This document shows, one piece after another, positions 8,521 to 16,645 of a stretch of DNA of 24,087 nucleotides. This DNA comes from JAXFPC01 sp034180005 (GTDB taxonomy: Bacteria > Bacillota > Negativicutes > Acidaminococcales > Acidaminococcaceae). Position 1 is the first letter of the stretch; each line of letters starts with the position of its first letter. Below the pieces are notes generated by a model. That model made no database searches. It had not been told where the DNA came from and saw nothing but the letters and a program-made list of their open reading frames with translations. Made by a program: the position numbers and the translations under genes. The stretch lies in the NCBI GenBank assembly GCA_034180005.1, contig JAXFPC010000037.1, positions 1 through 24,087 of the forward strand. Reading direction: 5' to 3'.

Positions 8521-10435
8521 ACAGGGGAAAAAACTTTTGAATGGCCGTTACGAAGTAATCCGTCCTATCGGGTATGGAGGTATGGCAGAAGTTTTTTTGG
8601 GGAAGGATATACTTTTAGAGCGCAGTGTGGCTATAAAAATGCTGCGCAACCAATTTCATCAGGAAAAAGAGCTGTTAGAGCAATTTCAACGAGAGGCGAA
8701 GTCGGCAGCTAAACTGGTGCATCCCAATATTATCAACGTCTATGACGTAGTCTCCGATGACAGCAATCAATACATTGTCATGGAATATGTAGAAGGAGTT
8801 ACGCTGAAAGAATATATAAGCGGCAACAAACTGTCTTTGGAAAATGTCTTGAAAATGAGCATACGCTTGGCTGATGCTTTGCAGCATGCCCATAAAAAAA
8901 ATATCATCCATTGTGATATAAAGCCGCAAAATATTTTGTTGGACAAAGATCTTAACCCTAAGATTGCCGATTTCGGAATAGCGAAAATAGTTTCCAATCA
9001 GACTATGGTATATTCAAACGCTGTTATGGGTTCGGTGCATTATATTTCACCCGAGCAGGCTGAAGGAACACAGGTAACTGCCTGCAGCGATGTATACTCT
9101 TTAGGCATCGTGATGTTTGAAATGCTTACAGGAAAAGTTCCTTACACCGGTGATTCGGCTTTGGCCGTCATGAGGATGCACACGGAGAAAGAGGTTCCTC
9201 AACTCAAAGATTATATGGAAAATGTTCCGGCGGGATTGCAGGAAATAATAGATAAAGCTTTGGCTAAAAAAGTTACGGAAAGGTACGGGGATGCAGAAAG
9301 TTTCAAACAGGATCTTTTGGCTTTGAAGACTTCTTTGTTCCCCTACAGTAAAAATGAATATTCTTTTGGCACTGAAGCTGTAGTTTCTGCCGCTGATGCG
9401 ACATCTGAGAAGGGTATAACGGATGCTACGCTGATTATGAAACCTGTCCGTATGGAGGAAGATTCTGCGGGTGCAGTTATTGCAGAAGTTTCCGAGATTG
9501 CCCCGCCTCCTAAAAAAAATAATTATACGAAGATGGTGCTGCTTTTTACAGCCGCCGTTGTCATTTTGTCACTGTGCGCTCATTTAATATCAACTTTCAC
9601 CAACAAGACGGATACGGTACCGGAAGTTATAAATATGTCCGTTGTGGAAGCGCAGCGTATTTTGGAAAAGGAAGGCTTCAAAGTAGAGCTTGAGGAAGAA
9701 TACGGAGATCCGAAAAAATTTGCTGTGGGAACGGTTATGCAGCAAACTCCGGCTGCCGGCAGAAAGGTACGCCGGGGAAGTGTGGTCAATCTGAAAATAA
9801 GTAAAGGCGGCGAACTTGCGGAAATTCCTGACCTTAAAGGCCTTATGATGATTAAGGCTGAAAAAATACTTACCGATGCCGGCTTTAAAATCGGAAAGAT
9901 TGAAAGAAAAAAAGTTCCGACAGAGAATGGCGGAAGCGTACTGTCGCAAAATCCTCAGGCTAAAAGCAAATTGCCCAAAGGAAGCGCCGTTGATCTGGTC
10001 GTTAATGATGAGATTGCCGGCGACAGTGCCAAGGTTCCTTCAGTCAAAGGTAAAAAGTTGGATGAAGTTCGCAAGGTTTTACAGGGAGCAGGCTTCGTTG
10101 TCGGCGACGTACACATGGTAAAAAATAATTCCTACGGGCGTAATGTAGTGTTGGATCTTTATCCGGGCGAAGGTGTTGTCCTTGAGAAAGGCCGGAGAAT
10201 TGACCTTACGGTTTCCGCCGGAGGAGAACAGGGCAGCGAGTACGTGGAGTTTGTCATACCGGGAAATAAGCTGACTGATGTACAGATCGTGGCAGAAGAC
10301 AGTGAAGGTCGTCGCGTGGTATACAGCGCCAAGCAGATGGGCGGAGTAAGAATTCGACGCAAGATAGAATATTCGGGTTCGTGCAGCGTTCAGCTTATTT
10401 GCGACGGAAAAACAGTCGAGGAGAAAAATTTGTGA
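8513..10435 (+). CDS. prkC: PASTA-domain Ser/Thr protein kinase (PrkC/PknB type)
   Basis: This 640-residue membrane kinase senses cell-wall material outside and phosphorylates cytoplasmic targets. The kinase domain (about 10-275) has the glycine loop IGYGGMAEVF, Lys42 in VAIKML, the catalytic loop H133-C-D135 (HCDIKPQN, with Cys where the common HRD motif has Arg) and DFG at 153-155. One membrane helix lies near 340-362. Outside are three PASTA repeats starting at about residues 369, 438 and 508, then a 65-residue beta-rich tail of unknown role. I chose the ATG at 8513, about 11 bases after GAGGAAGGGAG. A TTG at 8504 would add three residues but is too close to that site. It overlaps prpC upstream and rsgA downstream. 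Confidence 0.95.
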   Translation: MNEQGKKLLNGRYEVIRPIGYGGMAEVFLGKDILLERSVAIKMLRNQFHQEKELLEQFQREAKSAAKLVHPNIINVYDVVSDDSNQYIVMEYVEGVTLKEYISGNKLSLENVLKMSIRLADALQHAHKKNIIHCDIKPQNILLDKDLNPKIADFGIAKIVSNQTMVYSNAVMGSVHYISPEQAEGTQVTACSDVYSLGIVMFEMLTGKVPYTGDSALAVMRMHTEKEVPQLKDYMENVPAGLQEIIDKALAKKVTERYGDAESFKQDLLALKTSLFPYSKNEYSFGTEAVVSAADATSEKGITDATLIMKPVRMEEDSAGAVIAEVSEIAPPPKKNNYTKMVLLFTAAVVILSLCAHLISTFTNKTDTVPEVINMSVVEAQRILEKEGFKVELEEEYGDPKKFAVGTVMQQTPAAGRKVRRGSVVNLKISKGGELAEIPDLKGLMMIKAEKILTDAGFKIGKIERKKVPTENGGSVLSQNPQAKSKLPKGSAVDLVVNDEIAGDSAKVPSVKGKKLDEVRKVLQGAGFVVGDVHMVKNNSYGRNVVLDLYPGEGVVLEKGRRIDLTVSAGGEQGSEYVEFVIPGNKLTDVQIVAEDSEGRRVVYSAKQMGGVRIRRKIEYSGSCSVQLICDGKTVEEKNL

Positions 10436-11331
10436 TAAGACTTCAGGGACTTGTGCTGAAAAATTATAACGGCTATTATTATGTAAAAGCCTCGACGACA
10501 GGGTGTATATATACCTGCAAGGTGAAAGGGCGTATGAAGCAGAACCGCTTTTCCATCGTCACAGGTGACAGTGTGTTTTTCGAAACGGAAGGCACACCGG
10601 AAGGAATGATTGTGGAAGTGGCGCCGCGCAGAAATTTTTTGCCGCGACCCGCCGTAGCCAATCTGGATCTTTTATTTGTTGAATTTGCCTGCGTATCTCC
10701 GGATTTCAGTTTCCTGTTGGCGGATAAGCTGTTGCTTTCCGCAGCTCAAGCAGGAATTGAGGTTGTTTTGCTTTTGAATAAATGCGAGCTTGTCGATAAG
10801 GAAGCGGCGGACAAGATTAAAAATGTTTACGAAGCCGCCGGGTATGAGGTGCTGTTTATTTCGGCGAAAAATAATATCGGCATGGATTCTCTACGCCAAA
10901 GGCTGCACGGGAAGATATGCGCTTTTGCCGGACCGTCCGGCGTGGGTAAGTCATCAACCATAAATGCTGTGGACGGATGCGTGAATTTGCGGACGGGAGC
11001 AGTCAGTGAAAAGATTCGCCGCGGAAAACATACCACGCGTTATGCGCAGCTATTGCCGTTTGCCGAGGGATATTTGGTAGATACGCCGGGATTTGGCAAT
11101 CTTTTGCCTGAAGGATTGCTTAAAGAAGATGTGAGCAAATATTTTCCGGAGTTCGCCGCATATGAAAACGCTTGTCGTTTCAGGCCATGTACCCATGTGC
11201 ATGAACCGATTTGCGGAGTGAAAGCTGCCGTCACGGAAGGAAAAATTTCCGCAACGCGCTATGCTTCGTATAAATTTATTCTGGAAGAACTTGAAGAAAT
11301 AAAGGAAAGAGAAGGAAGAAAATCATGGTGA
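10432..11331 (+). CDS. rsgA: Small-subunit ribosome-dependent GTPase RsgA
   Basis: This 299-residue circularly permuted GTPase helps late maturation of the 30S subunit. After an N-terminal OB fold, motifs run in permuted order: NKCEL (G4, from residue 116), SAKNNIG (G5), then GPSGVGKS (G1, 167-174) and DTPGFG (G3). The C-terminal zinc site is C248-x4-C253-x-H255-x5-C261. I chose the GTG at 10432 because GAGGAG lies 8 bases upstream (10418-10423) and it overlaps the prkC stop as GTGA. An upstream ATG at 10381 lies inside prkC with no ribosome site. The gene overlaps rpe by 7 bases. Confidence 0.95.
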   Translation: MIRLQGLVLKNYNGYYYVKASTTGCIYTCKVKGRMKQNRFSIVTGDSVFFETEGTPEGMIVEVAPRRNFLPRPAVANLDLLFVEFACVSPDFSFLLADKLLLSAAQAGIEVVLLLNKCELVDKEAADKIKNVYEAAGYEVLFISAKNNIGMDSLRQRLHGKICAFAGPSGVGKSSTINAVDGCVNLRTGAVSEKIRRGKHTTRYAQLLPFAEGYLVDTPGFGNLLPEGLLKEDVSKYFPEFAAYENACRFRPCTHVHEPICGVKAAVTEGKISATRYASYKFILEELEEIKEREGRKSW

Positions 11332-11969
11332 TTATAGCTCCGTCAATTTTATCTGCAGATTTTGCCTATTTAGCCGAGGAAATCACAAAAATTGAAAGAG
11401 CGGGAGCGGATTGGGTGCATATTGATGTTATGGACGGCTGTTTCGTACCCAATTTGACATTCGGTGCTCCCGTTGTCAAAAAAATTCGCAAGACTACGAG
11501 TATGTTTTTTGATTGTCATCTGATGGTTGAGAATCCTGAAAAATATATAGAAGCATTTAAAGATGCCGGCGCTGACCAATTGGTTGTTCACGCCGAAGCG
11601 ACAAAGCATTTGCACAGCTGCATCCAACAAATAAAAGCATTCGGTATGAGAGCCGGCGTGGCTCTGAATCCGGCGACACCGTTGGCTGCAGTTGAAGAGA
11701 TTTTGTCGGATGTGGATATGGTGTTACTTATGACGGTTAATCCAGGATTTGGAGGGCAGTCGTTTATAGAGAGCTGTTTGCCTAAAATAAGCAAGCTGCG
11801 CGCTATGATGAATGCAGCAGGATTGCGCATCGATCTTCAAGTGGACGGCGGTATCAACGCTGCCAATGCGAAGCTGGTAAAGGAGGCGGGTGCGAACGTG
11901 CTTGTCGCCGGTTCATATGTTTACGGTGCAGCTGATGTGGTAGCGGCGATCGCTTCTTTGAAAAAATAA
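11325..11969 (+). CDS. rpe: Ribulose-phosphate 3-epimerase
   Basis: This 214-residue TIM-barrel enzyme interconverts ribulose 5-phosphate and xylulose 5-phosphate in the pentose phosphate pathway. The start APSILSADFA is typical. Metal and catalytic residues are visible: His32 and Asp34 in WVHIDVMDG, His65 in DCHLMVENP, and Asp174 in VDGGIN. The phosphate-binding loop is NPGFGGQSF. The ATG lies inside the end of rsgA with a purine-rich AGAAGGAAGA upstream. It is the last gene of the long operon from def. Its substrate, ribulose 5-phosphate, is also the substrate of RibB in the following rib operon. Confidence 0.96.
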   Translation: MVIIAPSILSADFAYLAEEITKIERAGADWVHIDVMDGCFVPNLTFGAPVVKKIRKTTSMFFDCHLMVENPEKYIEAFKDAGADQLVVHAEATKHLHSCIQQIKAFGMRAGVALNPATPLAAVEEILSDVDMVLLMTVNPGFGGQSFIESCLPKISKLRAMMNAAGLRIDLQVDGGINAANAKLVKEAGANVLVAGSYVYGAADVVAAIASLKK

Positions 11970-11981
11970 AGAGTAGCGTAA

Positions 11982-12013
11982 GTCCGCTCGCAAAATGTTT
12001 TTGACAAGCGGAC
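11982..12013. repeat. Inverted repeat spanning the -35 of the rib promoter
   Basis: GTCCGCT (11982-11988) and AGCGGAC (12007-12013) are perfect inverted copies separated by 18 bases that contain the TTGACA -35. It could be an operator, or a weak hairpin at the end of the rpe transcript. There is no T run after it, so it is not a standard terminator. Confidence 0.45.
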
Positions 12014-12029
12014 GGTGATGGTGTAGAAT
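12001..12029 (+). promoter_or_regulatory. Sigma-A-type promoter of the riboflavin operon
   Basis: A consensus TTGACA (12001-12006), a 17-base spacer and TAGAAT (12024-12029) lie 32 bases after the rpe stop. The predicted start of transcription near 12036 places about 60 bases ahead of the FMN riboswitch. Confidence 0.88.
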
Positions 12030-12095
12030 CATTTTGTGGGATTTCAGTGAATCCTGCGGACAAATATTGCGCCTCAACGCATTCATAAATTTATC

Positions 12096-12204
12096 GACCT
12101 TTGGGGCGGAGTGAAATTCTCCACCGGCGGTACAGTCCGCAAGCCTACAGGCATGAATCGGTGCAATTCCGATACCGACAGTATAGTCTGGATGTGAAAA
12201 GGTA
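12096..12204 (+). promoter_or_regulatory. FMN riboswitch (RFN element)
   Basis: The conserved RFN blocks are present in order. P1 is formed by ACCTTT (12097-12102) and AAAGGT (12198-12203). Then come the P2 hairpin GGAG-TGAAATT-CTCC, the ACCGGCGGTA block, the P3 arm GCGG/CCGC, the P4 arm GCC-TACA-GGC, the P5 arm ATCGG-TGCAATT-CCGAT, and CCGACAGT...GTCTGGATG. It senses FMN, the product made from riboflavin, and lies directly before ribD. A terminator lies 12 bases downstream, so control is by transcription attenuation. Confidence 0.96.
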
Positions 12205-12216
12205 TTTTGACATTGC

Positions 12217-12249
12217 AACACGTGATCCCCTAAGGATTGCGTGTTTTTT
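12217..12249 (+). terminator. Riboswitch-controlled terminator before ribD
   Basis: A 12-pair stem (12217-12228 with 12234-12245, two G-U pairs) has a 5-base loop and runs into a T stretch (12244-12249). Its loop region CCCCTAAGG (12227-12235) can instead pair with CCTTTGGGG (12098-12106) in the riboswitch P1 strand, with one mismatch, giving a plausible antiterminator when FMN is absent. Confidence 0.88.
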
Positions 12250-12269
12250 ATTCAGGAGATTAGGTTATT

Positions 12270-13367
12270 ATGCAGGATATGATATTTATGCGGCGCGCTT
12301 TAGAGTTGGCCGTACAAGCGGAGGGCTATACAACACCGAATCCGATGGTCGGATGTGTGATAACAGATCGGGACGGTAATATCGTCGGAGAAGGATATCA
12401 TCGCAAGGCCGGTGAGCCTCATGCGGAAATAAATGCTTTGCAGGCGGCGGGAAAGGCCGCTTTGGGCGGGACGGCTTACGTGACTTTGGAACCTTGCGCC
12501 CATTTCGGAAAAACCGGTCCCTGTTGCGCCGCTTTAGTGCGCGCAGGAATAAAAAGAGCAGTGATTGCCTGTAATGATCCCAATCCTCTTGTATGCGGCA
12601 AGGGGGTGGAGTATCTTAGGCAGCACGGTGTAGAAGTAGTAGTCGGAATTTGCCGAGAAGAGGCTGAACTTCTCAACGAGAGATTTTTCGTTTGGATCAG
12701 AGAACGCCGACCTTTTGTTACTTTAAAATATGCGATGACTGTTGACGGTAAAATAGCTTCGTCCGGTGGTGACAGTAAGTGGATCACCGGAGAAGAAGCG
12801 CGTACTTTCGCACATCGTCTGCGCAGGCAGCATGACGGTATTATTGTAGGCATCGGCACGGTGCTCAAAGATGATCCGGAGTTGACAACAAGAATGGTAC
12901 GCGGCAAAAATCCCGTGAGGATCATTTTGGATTGTCGCCTCAGGATACCTCTTACAGCGGCCGCGATAAATCCTGCAGCCCGAACGCTGATCATTGCTGC
13001 CGAAGATGCTCCGCGGGAGAGAGAAGAATTTTTAAATGCATTGCCTAATGTCAAGGTGTTGAAGTTGCCGTCAACTGACGGTAAGATTCATCTCGATAAG
13101 CTAATGGAAGAACTTGTCGCTGAGGATATTACCAGTATTTTGGTTGAAGGAGGCGGTGAAATTTTAGGAGCATTTTACGACGCGGGTTTAGGCGACAGAC
13201 TGTACGCATTTGTGGCGCCCTTGCTTGTGGGAGGTGCTGCCGCTCCATCGCCGATAGCCGGCGTCGGAAGTGATTTTATCAACGAAGGCAAATGTTTGCG
13301 TAAAATAAAATTGGTGCAGATTGGAGAAGATTTTATGCTGACCGGTTTGCTGAAGGAGAAGGACTGA
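12270..13367 (+). CDS. ribD: Bifunctional riboflavin biosynthesis deaminase/reductase RibD
   Basis: This 365-residue protein carries out two consecutive steps of riboflavin synthesis: pyrimidine deamination and reduction of the ribosyl side chain. The N-terminal deaminase domain (about 1-145) has the zinc site His51 with catalytic Glu53 (HAE) and Cys76 and Cys85 in PCAHFGKTGPCC. The C-terminal reductase domain starts near RPFVTLKYAMTVDGKIA and includes GIGTVLKDDPELTTR and VEGGGEI. The ATG at 12270 has CAGGAG at 12253-12258; a second ATG at 12279 is less well placed. The stop is directly followed by the ribE start. Expression is controlled by the FMN riboswitch upstream. Confidence 0.96.
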   Translation: MQDMIFMRRALELAVQAEGYTTPNPMVGCVITDRDGNIVGEGYHRKAGEPHAEINALQAAGKAALGGTAYVTLEPCAHFGKTGPCCAALVRAGIKRAVIACNDPNPLVCGKGVEYLRQHGVEVVVGICREEAELLNERFFVWIRERRPFVTLKYAMTVDGKIASSGGDSKWITGEEARTFAHRLRRQHDGIIVGIGTVLKDDPELTTRMVRGKNPVRIILDCRLRIPLTAAAINPAARTLIIAAEDAPREREEFLNALPNVKVLKLPSTDGKIHLDKLMEELVAEDITSILVEGGGEILGAFYDAGLGDRLYAFVAPLLVGGAAAPSPIAGVGSDFINEGKCLRKIKLVQIGEDFMLTGLLKEKD

Positions 13368-14018
13368 ATGTTTACAGGATTAATAGCTGAGTTGGGCATC
13401 GTGCAGGAGTTGCGCAGGAGAGGAGAATCTTACAGGCTGACGCTTGCGGCGCACAGAGTTATGGAAGATTTAAATATCGGTGACAGCGTTGCCGTTAACG
13501 GAGTGTGTCTGACAGCTGTAGCTTTGGGCGGGGATTGCTTCACAGCAGACGTCATGCCTGAAACGGTACGGCATACCAACATAGGAGATTTGCAGTGCGG
13601 GGACAAGGTGAATTTGGAGCGGACGCTGCGAATGTGCGACAGGCTTGACGGTCACATAGTCAGCGGTCACACGGAAGGTGTCGGAACTATAACTCAAGTG
13701 CGCAGCGACGGCATTGCCAATGTTTTTACGATAAAGACCGAAGAACGTTTGCTGAAATATATTCTTCCTAAGGGGAGCATTGCCGTGGACGGTATCAGTC
13801 TGACAGTAACGCAGGTGACTGCGAACGATTTCTCCGTTTCCGTAATTCCGCATACTGCAAGAGAAACTACTTTGGGATTTAAAGTGCAGGGGGCTAAAGT
13901 CAATCTGGAAACTGACGTCATCGGTAAATATGTGGAACGTTTGCTGAGCTCATCAGGGCATGAAAAAAAAGAAGTTGAACTGGGAAAAACAATGCTTCTG
14001 GAAAATGGATTTATGTGA
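13368..14018 (+). CDS. ribE: Riboflavin synthase alpha chain
   Basis: This 216-residue enzyme makes riboflavin from two molecules of 6,7-dimethyl-8-ribityllumazine. It consists of two homologous lumazine-binding halves: the first begins MFTGLIAELGIV with NGVCLTA and the second has GHIVSGHTEGVG and VDGISLTV. Length is normal. The ATG immediately follows the ribD TGA with no gap, so translation is probably coupled. It is the second gene of the rib operon, and the lumazine synthase gene ribH lies two genes downstream. Confidence 0.96.
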   Translation: MFTGLIAELGIVQELRRRGESYRLTLAAHRVMEDLNIGDSVAVNGVCLTAVALGGDCFTADVMPETVRHTNIGDLQCGDKVNLERTLRMCDRLDGHIVSGHTEGVGTITQVRSDGIANVFTIKTEERLLKYILPKGSIAVDGISLTVTQVTANDFSVSVIPHTARETTLGFKVQGAKVNLETDVIGKYVERLLSSSGHEKKEVELGKTMLLENGFM

Positions 14019-14028
14019 GGTTTAGAGA

Positions 14029-15273
14029 ATGGATAATTTTAAGTACAGCACTGTTGAAGAAGCTGTTGAAGCTATCAGAGCCGGAAAAATGGTTTTGGTG
14101 ACGGACGATAAGGATAGGGAAAATGAAGGGGATCTGATTATGGCGGCGGAGTTATGTACTCCGGAAGCTATCAACTTTATGGCAAAAGAAGCGCGCGGAC
14201 TGATTTGCATGCCTGCGGCCGGAGAAATTATGGACCGGTTGGAATTGGGCGCAATGGTGAGTAAGAATACCGATAATCATGAAACCGCTTTCTCCGTTTC
14301 TATTGATCACGTTGATGTGACGACGGGGATTTCGGCGCACGAGCGTGCGTATACTATGCGAAAGTGCGTGGACAGCAGCGCCCGTCCGGAGGATTTTCGC
14401 AGACCGGGACATGTGTTTCCGTTGCGCGCTCGCGACGGCGGCGTTCTGGTTCGCGTGGGTCATACCGAGGCTACCGTTGATTTGTGCAAATTGGCAGGAT
14501 TGAATCCTGTCGGCATATGCTGCGAAATAATGAAGGACGACGGACATATGGCCCGCACTCCCGATCTGATTGAGTTTGCGCAAAAGCATAAGCTTGTATT
14601 TATAACAGTATCGGATTTGGTAGCTTACAGAAAATCACACGAGAAAATGATCCACCGAGCTGCGGAAGCGGCGTTGCCTTCAAAGTACGGAAATTTTCGT
14701 ATCATTGCTTATGAAAACGACTTGGACAGTAATTGCCATGTGGCTATAGTCAAAGGTGATATTGCCGGCAAAGAAAATGTTTTGGTGCGCGTACACAGTG
14801 AATGTCTTACCGGCGATGCTTTGGGAAGTCTGCGGTGTGATTGCGGAGATCAGCTCGGCAATGCTTTGCGGATGATTGAAAAAGCCGGCGTCGGTGCGGT
14901 GATTTACATGCGACAGGAGGGCAGAGGCATAGGTCTCGCCAACAAAATAAGAGCGTACGCTCTGCAGGACCGGGGACTGGATACGGTTGAGGCAAATGTG
15001 CAGCTGGGATTTGCTCCAGATTTGCGGGACTACGGTTTTGGCGCTCAAATTTTGGCAGATCTCGGCCTGAGCAGTATTCGCCTTATAACAAATAATCCGG
15101 CTAAACGGGCGGGACTTTCCGGTTACGGCATAACCATAACGGAAAGAGTACCATTGGTTATAGAAGCCAATCAGTACAACGAATTTTATTTAGATGTAAA
15201 GGAAGAGAAAATGGGACATCAGCTTCATGGAGAATGCGGCTGTCATGTCAAAGCAGGAGGTAAAATGGAATGA
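14029..15273 (+). CDS. ribBA: Fused DHBP synthase / GTP cyclohydrolase II (RibBA)
   Basis: This 414-residue fusion supplies both precursors of riboflavin. The N-terminal RibB domain (about 1-205) converts ribulose 5-phosphate to 3,4-dihydroxy-2-butanone 4-phosphate; its acidic loop is TDDKDRENEGD from residue 25. The C-terminal RibA domain (about 206-400) opens GTP; its zinc cysteines are Cys259, Cys270 and Cys272 in ECLTGDALGSLRCDCG, and MRQEGRGIGLANK is the catalytic arginine region. Both halves look intact. The C-terminal tail HGECGCHVK adds a His/Cys-rich end. A short 10-base gap separates it from ribE, and the stop overlaps the ribH start as ATGA. Confidence 0.97.
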   Translation: MDNFKYSTVEEAVEAIRAGKMVLVTDDKDRENEGDLIMAAELCTPEAINFMAKEARGLICMPAAGEIMDRLELGAMVSKNTDNHETAFSVSIDHVDVTTGISAHERAYTMRKCVDSSARPEDFRRPGHVFPLRARDGGVLVRVGHTEATVDLCKLAGLNPVGICCEIMKDDGHMARTPDLIEFAQKHKLVFITVSDLVAYRKSHEKMIHRAAEAALPSKYGNFRIIAYENDLDSNCHVAIVKGDIAGKENVLVRVHSECLTGDALGSLRCDCGDQLGNALRMIEKAGVGAVIYMRQEGRGIGLANKIRAYALQDRGLDTVEANVQLGFAPDLRDYGFGAQILADLGLSSIRLITNNPAKRAGLSGYGITITERVPLVIEANQYNEFYLDVKEEKMGHQLHGECGCHVKAGGKME

Positions 15274-15731
15274 AAGTTTATGAAGGAAAATTATCGGCTA
15301 AAGGTATGCGTGTCGCTATCGTTGCAGCCAGGTTCAATGAATTTATTGTGAGCAAGCTGATCGGCGGTGCCGAAGACTGTTTGTTACGCCACGAGGCATC
15401 CGCCGAAGATTTGACTCTGGTATGGGTACCGGGTGCGTTCGAAATTCCTGTTGCGGCCAAGCGTTTGGCGGCTTCCGGAAAATATGATGCGGTAATTTGT
15501 TTGGGCGCCGTTATTCGCGGCGCAACACCGCACTTTGATTATGTGTGCGCCGAGGCTTCCAAAGGTATTGCGCAGGTGAGCCTGGAGTACGGACTGCCGG
15601 TTGCTTTTGGAATCCTGACGACGGAGAATATTCAGCAGGCTGTCGAACGTGCCGGCACAAAAGCGGGTAACAAAGGAGCTGATGCGGCTTTGTCTGCCAT
15701 TGAAATGGTGAACTTGTTCAAGGAAATATAA
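15270..15731 (+). CDS. ribH: 6,7-dimethyl-8-ribityllumazine synthase (RibH)
   Basis: This 153-residue enzyme condenses the RibA/RibD pathway pyrimidine with the RibB product to make lumazine, the substrate of RibE. Typical segments are ARFNEFIVSKLIGGA, WVPGAFEIPVAAKRLA, CLGAVIRGATPHFDYVC (with the active-site histidine) and PVAFGILTTENIQQA. It is known to form large hollow assemblies in many bacteria. The start overlaps the ribBA stop, with AGGAGG just upstream at about 15256. It closes the rib operon; I see no convincing terminator after it, only a 5-pair hairpin near 15738-15756 without a T run. Confidence 0.96.
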   Translation: MKVYEGKLSAKGMRVAIVAARFNEFIVSKLIGGAEDCLLRHEASAEDLTLVWVPGAFEIPVAAKRLAASGKYDAVICLGAVIRGATPHFDYVCAEASKGIAQVSLEYGLPVAFGILTTENIQQAVERAGTKAGNKGADAALSAIEMVNLFKEI

Positions 15732-15778
15732 TCTTGTATCCCTAAATAATACGGGATGTCAGAGGAGAACATAGAAAA

Positions 15779-16636
15779 ATGAAAGATATTTTAACAAAAG
15801 CTACGGCTGAAGGAGTAAGAATTTATGCTCTTGATTCAACGGAACTTGTCGGCGAGGCTGTTCGTCGGCACAAGTGTTCTCACCTTGCGGGTGCGGCTCT
15901 CGGCAGGGCTGTCAGCGGAGCATTACTTCTTGCCGCCACTATGAAAGACGGCGAGCGCATCAGCCTGCGTTTTAAGGGTGACGGTCCTCTCGGTGATATA
16001 GTTGCTGACGCGGAAGGCGGGAAGGTCAGAGGCTACGTCGAGCATCCGGATGTGTTTTTACCTCTGAAAGAAGGAAAGCTTGATGTAGGCGGAGGAGTCG
16101 GCCGAGGGAATATGACTGTCGCCAGATATTTACGGAATGCGGAACCGTTTACCGGTACATGCGAGATTAAGGACGGAGAAATAGCCAGTGATTTGACTAA
16201 TTATCTTTATGTTTCGGAGCAAACCCCGTCCAGTGTAGCCTTAGGGGTTCTGATTGACAAGGACGGTACTGTCGCGGCGGCCGGAGGTTATTTTATTCAA
16301 GCTATGCCGGGTTGCAGCGCGGAGGTTTTGGAAAAGTTGGAGCATAATATCTCCATGACACCATACGTTACGCAATTATTGGAGCTCGGCTATACACCTG
16401 AAAAAATAATAGGAATCCTCGGCAGAGGTCTTCAACTAGATATTAAGGAGAATGTTCCCGTAGAATTTGCCTGCCGCTGCAGCAGACAGCGCGTGCTTGA
16501 CGCACTGGCCGCGTTGGACGAAAAATCTTTGAACGATATTGCGCAGGATGAAATAACGGAGGCTCACTGCCAGTTTTGCGACACGGAATATAAATTCTCT
16601 CGCGAGGAAATCAAGGAGATTCTCAAGAGTAAATAG
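15779..16636 (+). CDS. hslO: Redox-regulated chaperone Hsp33
   Basis: This 285-residue cytoplasmic chaperone is activated by oxidation. The zinc-binding redox switch has all four cysteines: C232-x-C234 (CRCSRQR) and C264-x2-C267 (CQFC). The N-terminal part includes GRAVSGALLLAATMKDGERISLRFKG split over the substrate-binding domain, and the length is normal. The ATG follows AGAGGAGAAC with rather long spacing. Its stop lies 9 bases before the recA -35, so recA is a separate transcript. It may be co-transcribed with the rib genes, since no promoter or terminator is clear between ribH and hslO. Confidence 0.95.
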   Translation: MKDILTKATAEGVRIYALDSTELVGEAVRRHKCSHLAGAALGRAVSGALLLAATMKDGERISLRFKGDGPLGDIVADAEGGKVRGYVEHPDVFLPLKEGKLDVGGGVGRGNMTVARYLRNAEPFTGTCEIKDGEIASDLTNYLYVSEQTPSSVALGVLIDKDGTVAAAGGYFIQAMPGCSAEVLEKLEHNISMTPYVTQLLELGYTPEKIIGILGRGLQLDIKENVPVEFACRCSRQRVLDALAALDEKSLNDIAQDEITEAHCQFCDTEYKFSREEIKEILKSK

Positions 16637-16645
16637 TAAATCGAC

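Noticed and set aside
12101..12379. 92-codon + strand open frame over the FMN riboswitch
   Set aside because: It crosses the riboswitch, the terminator and the ribD start. The conserved RNA structure explains the sequence better.
15734..15760. Small hairpin between ribH and hslO as a terminator
   Set aside because: Only five pairs (ATCCC/GGGAT) with a long AT loop and no T run.
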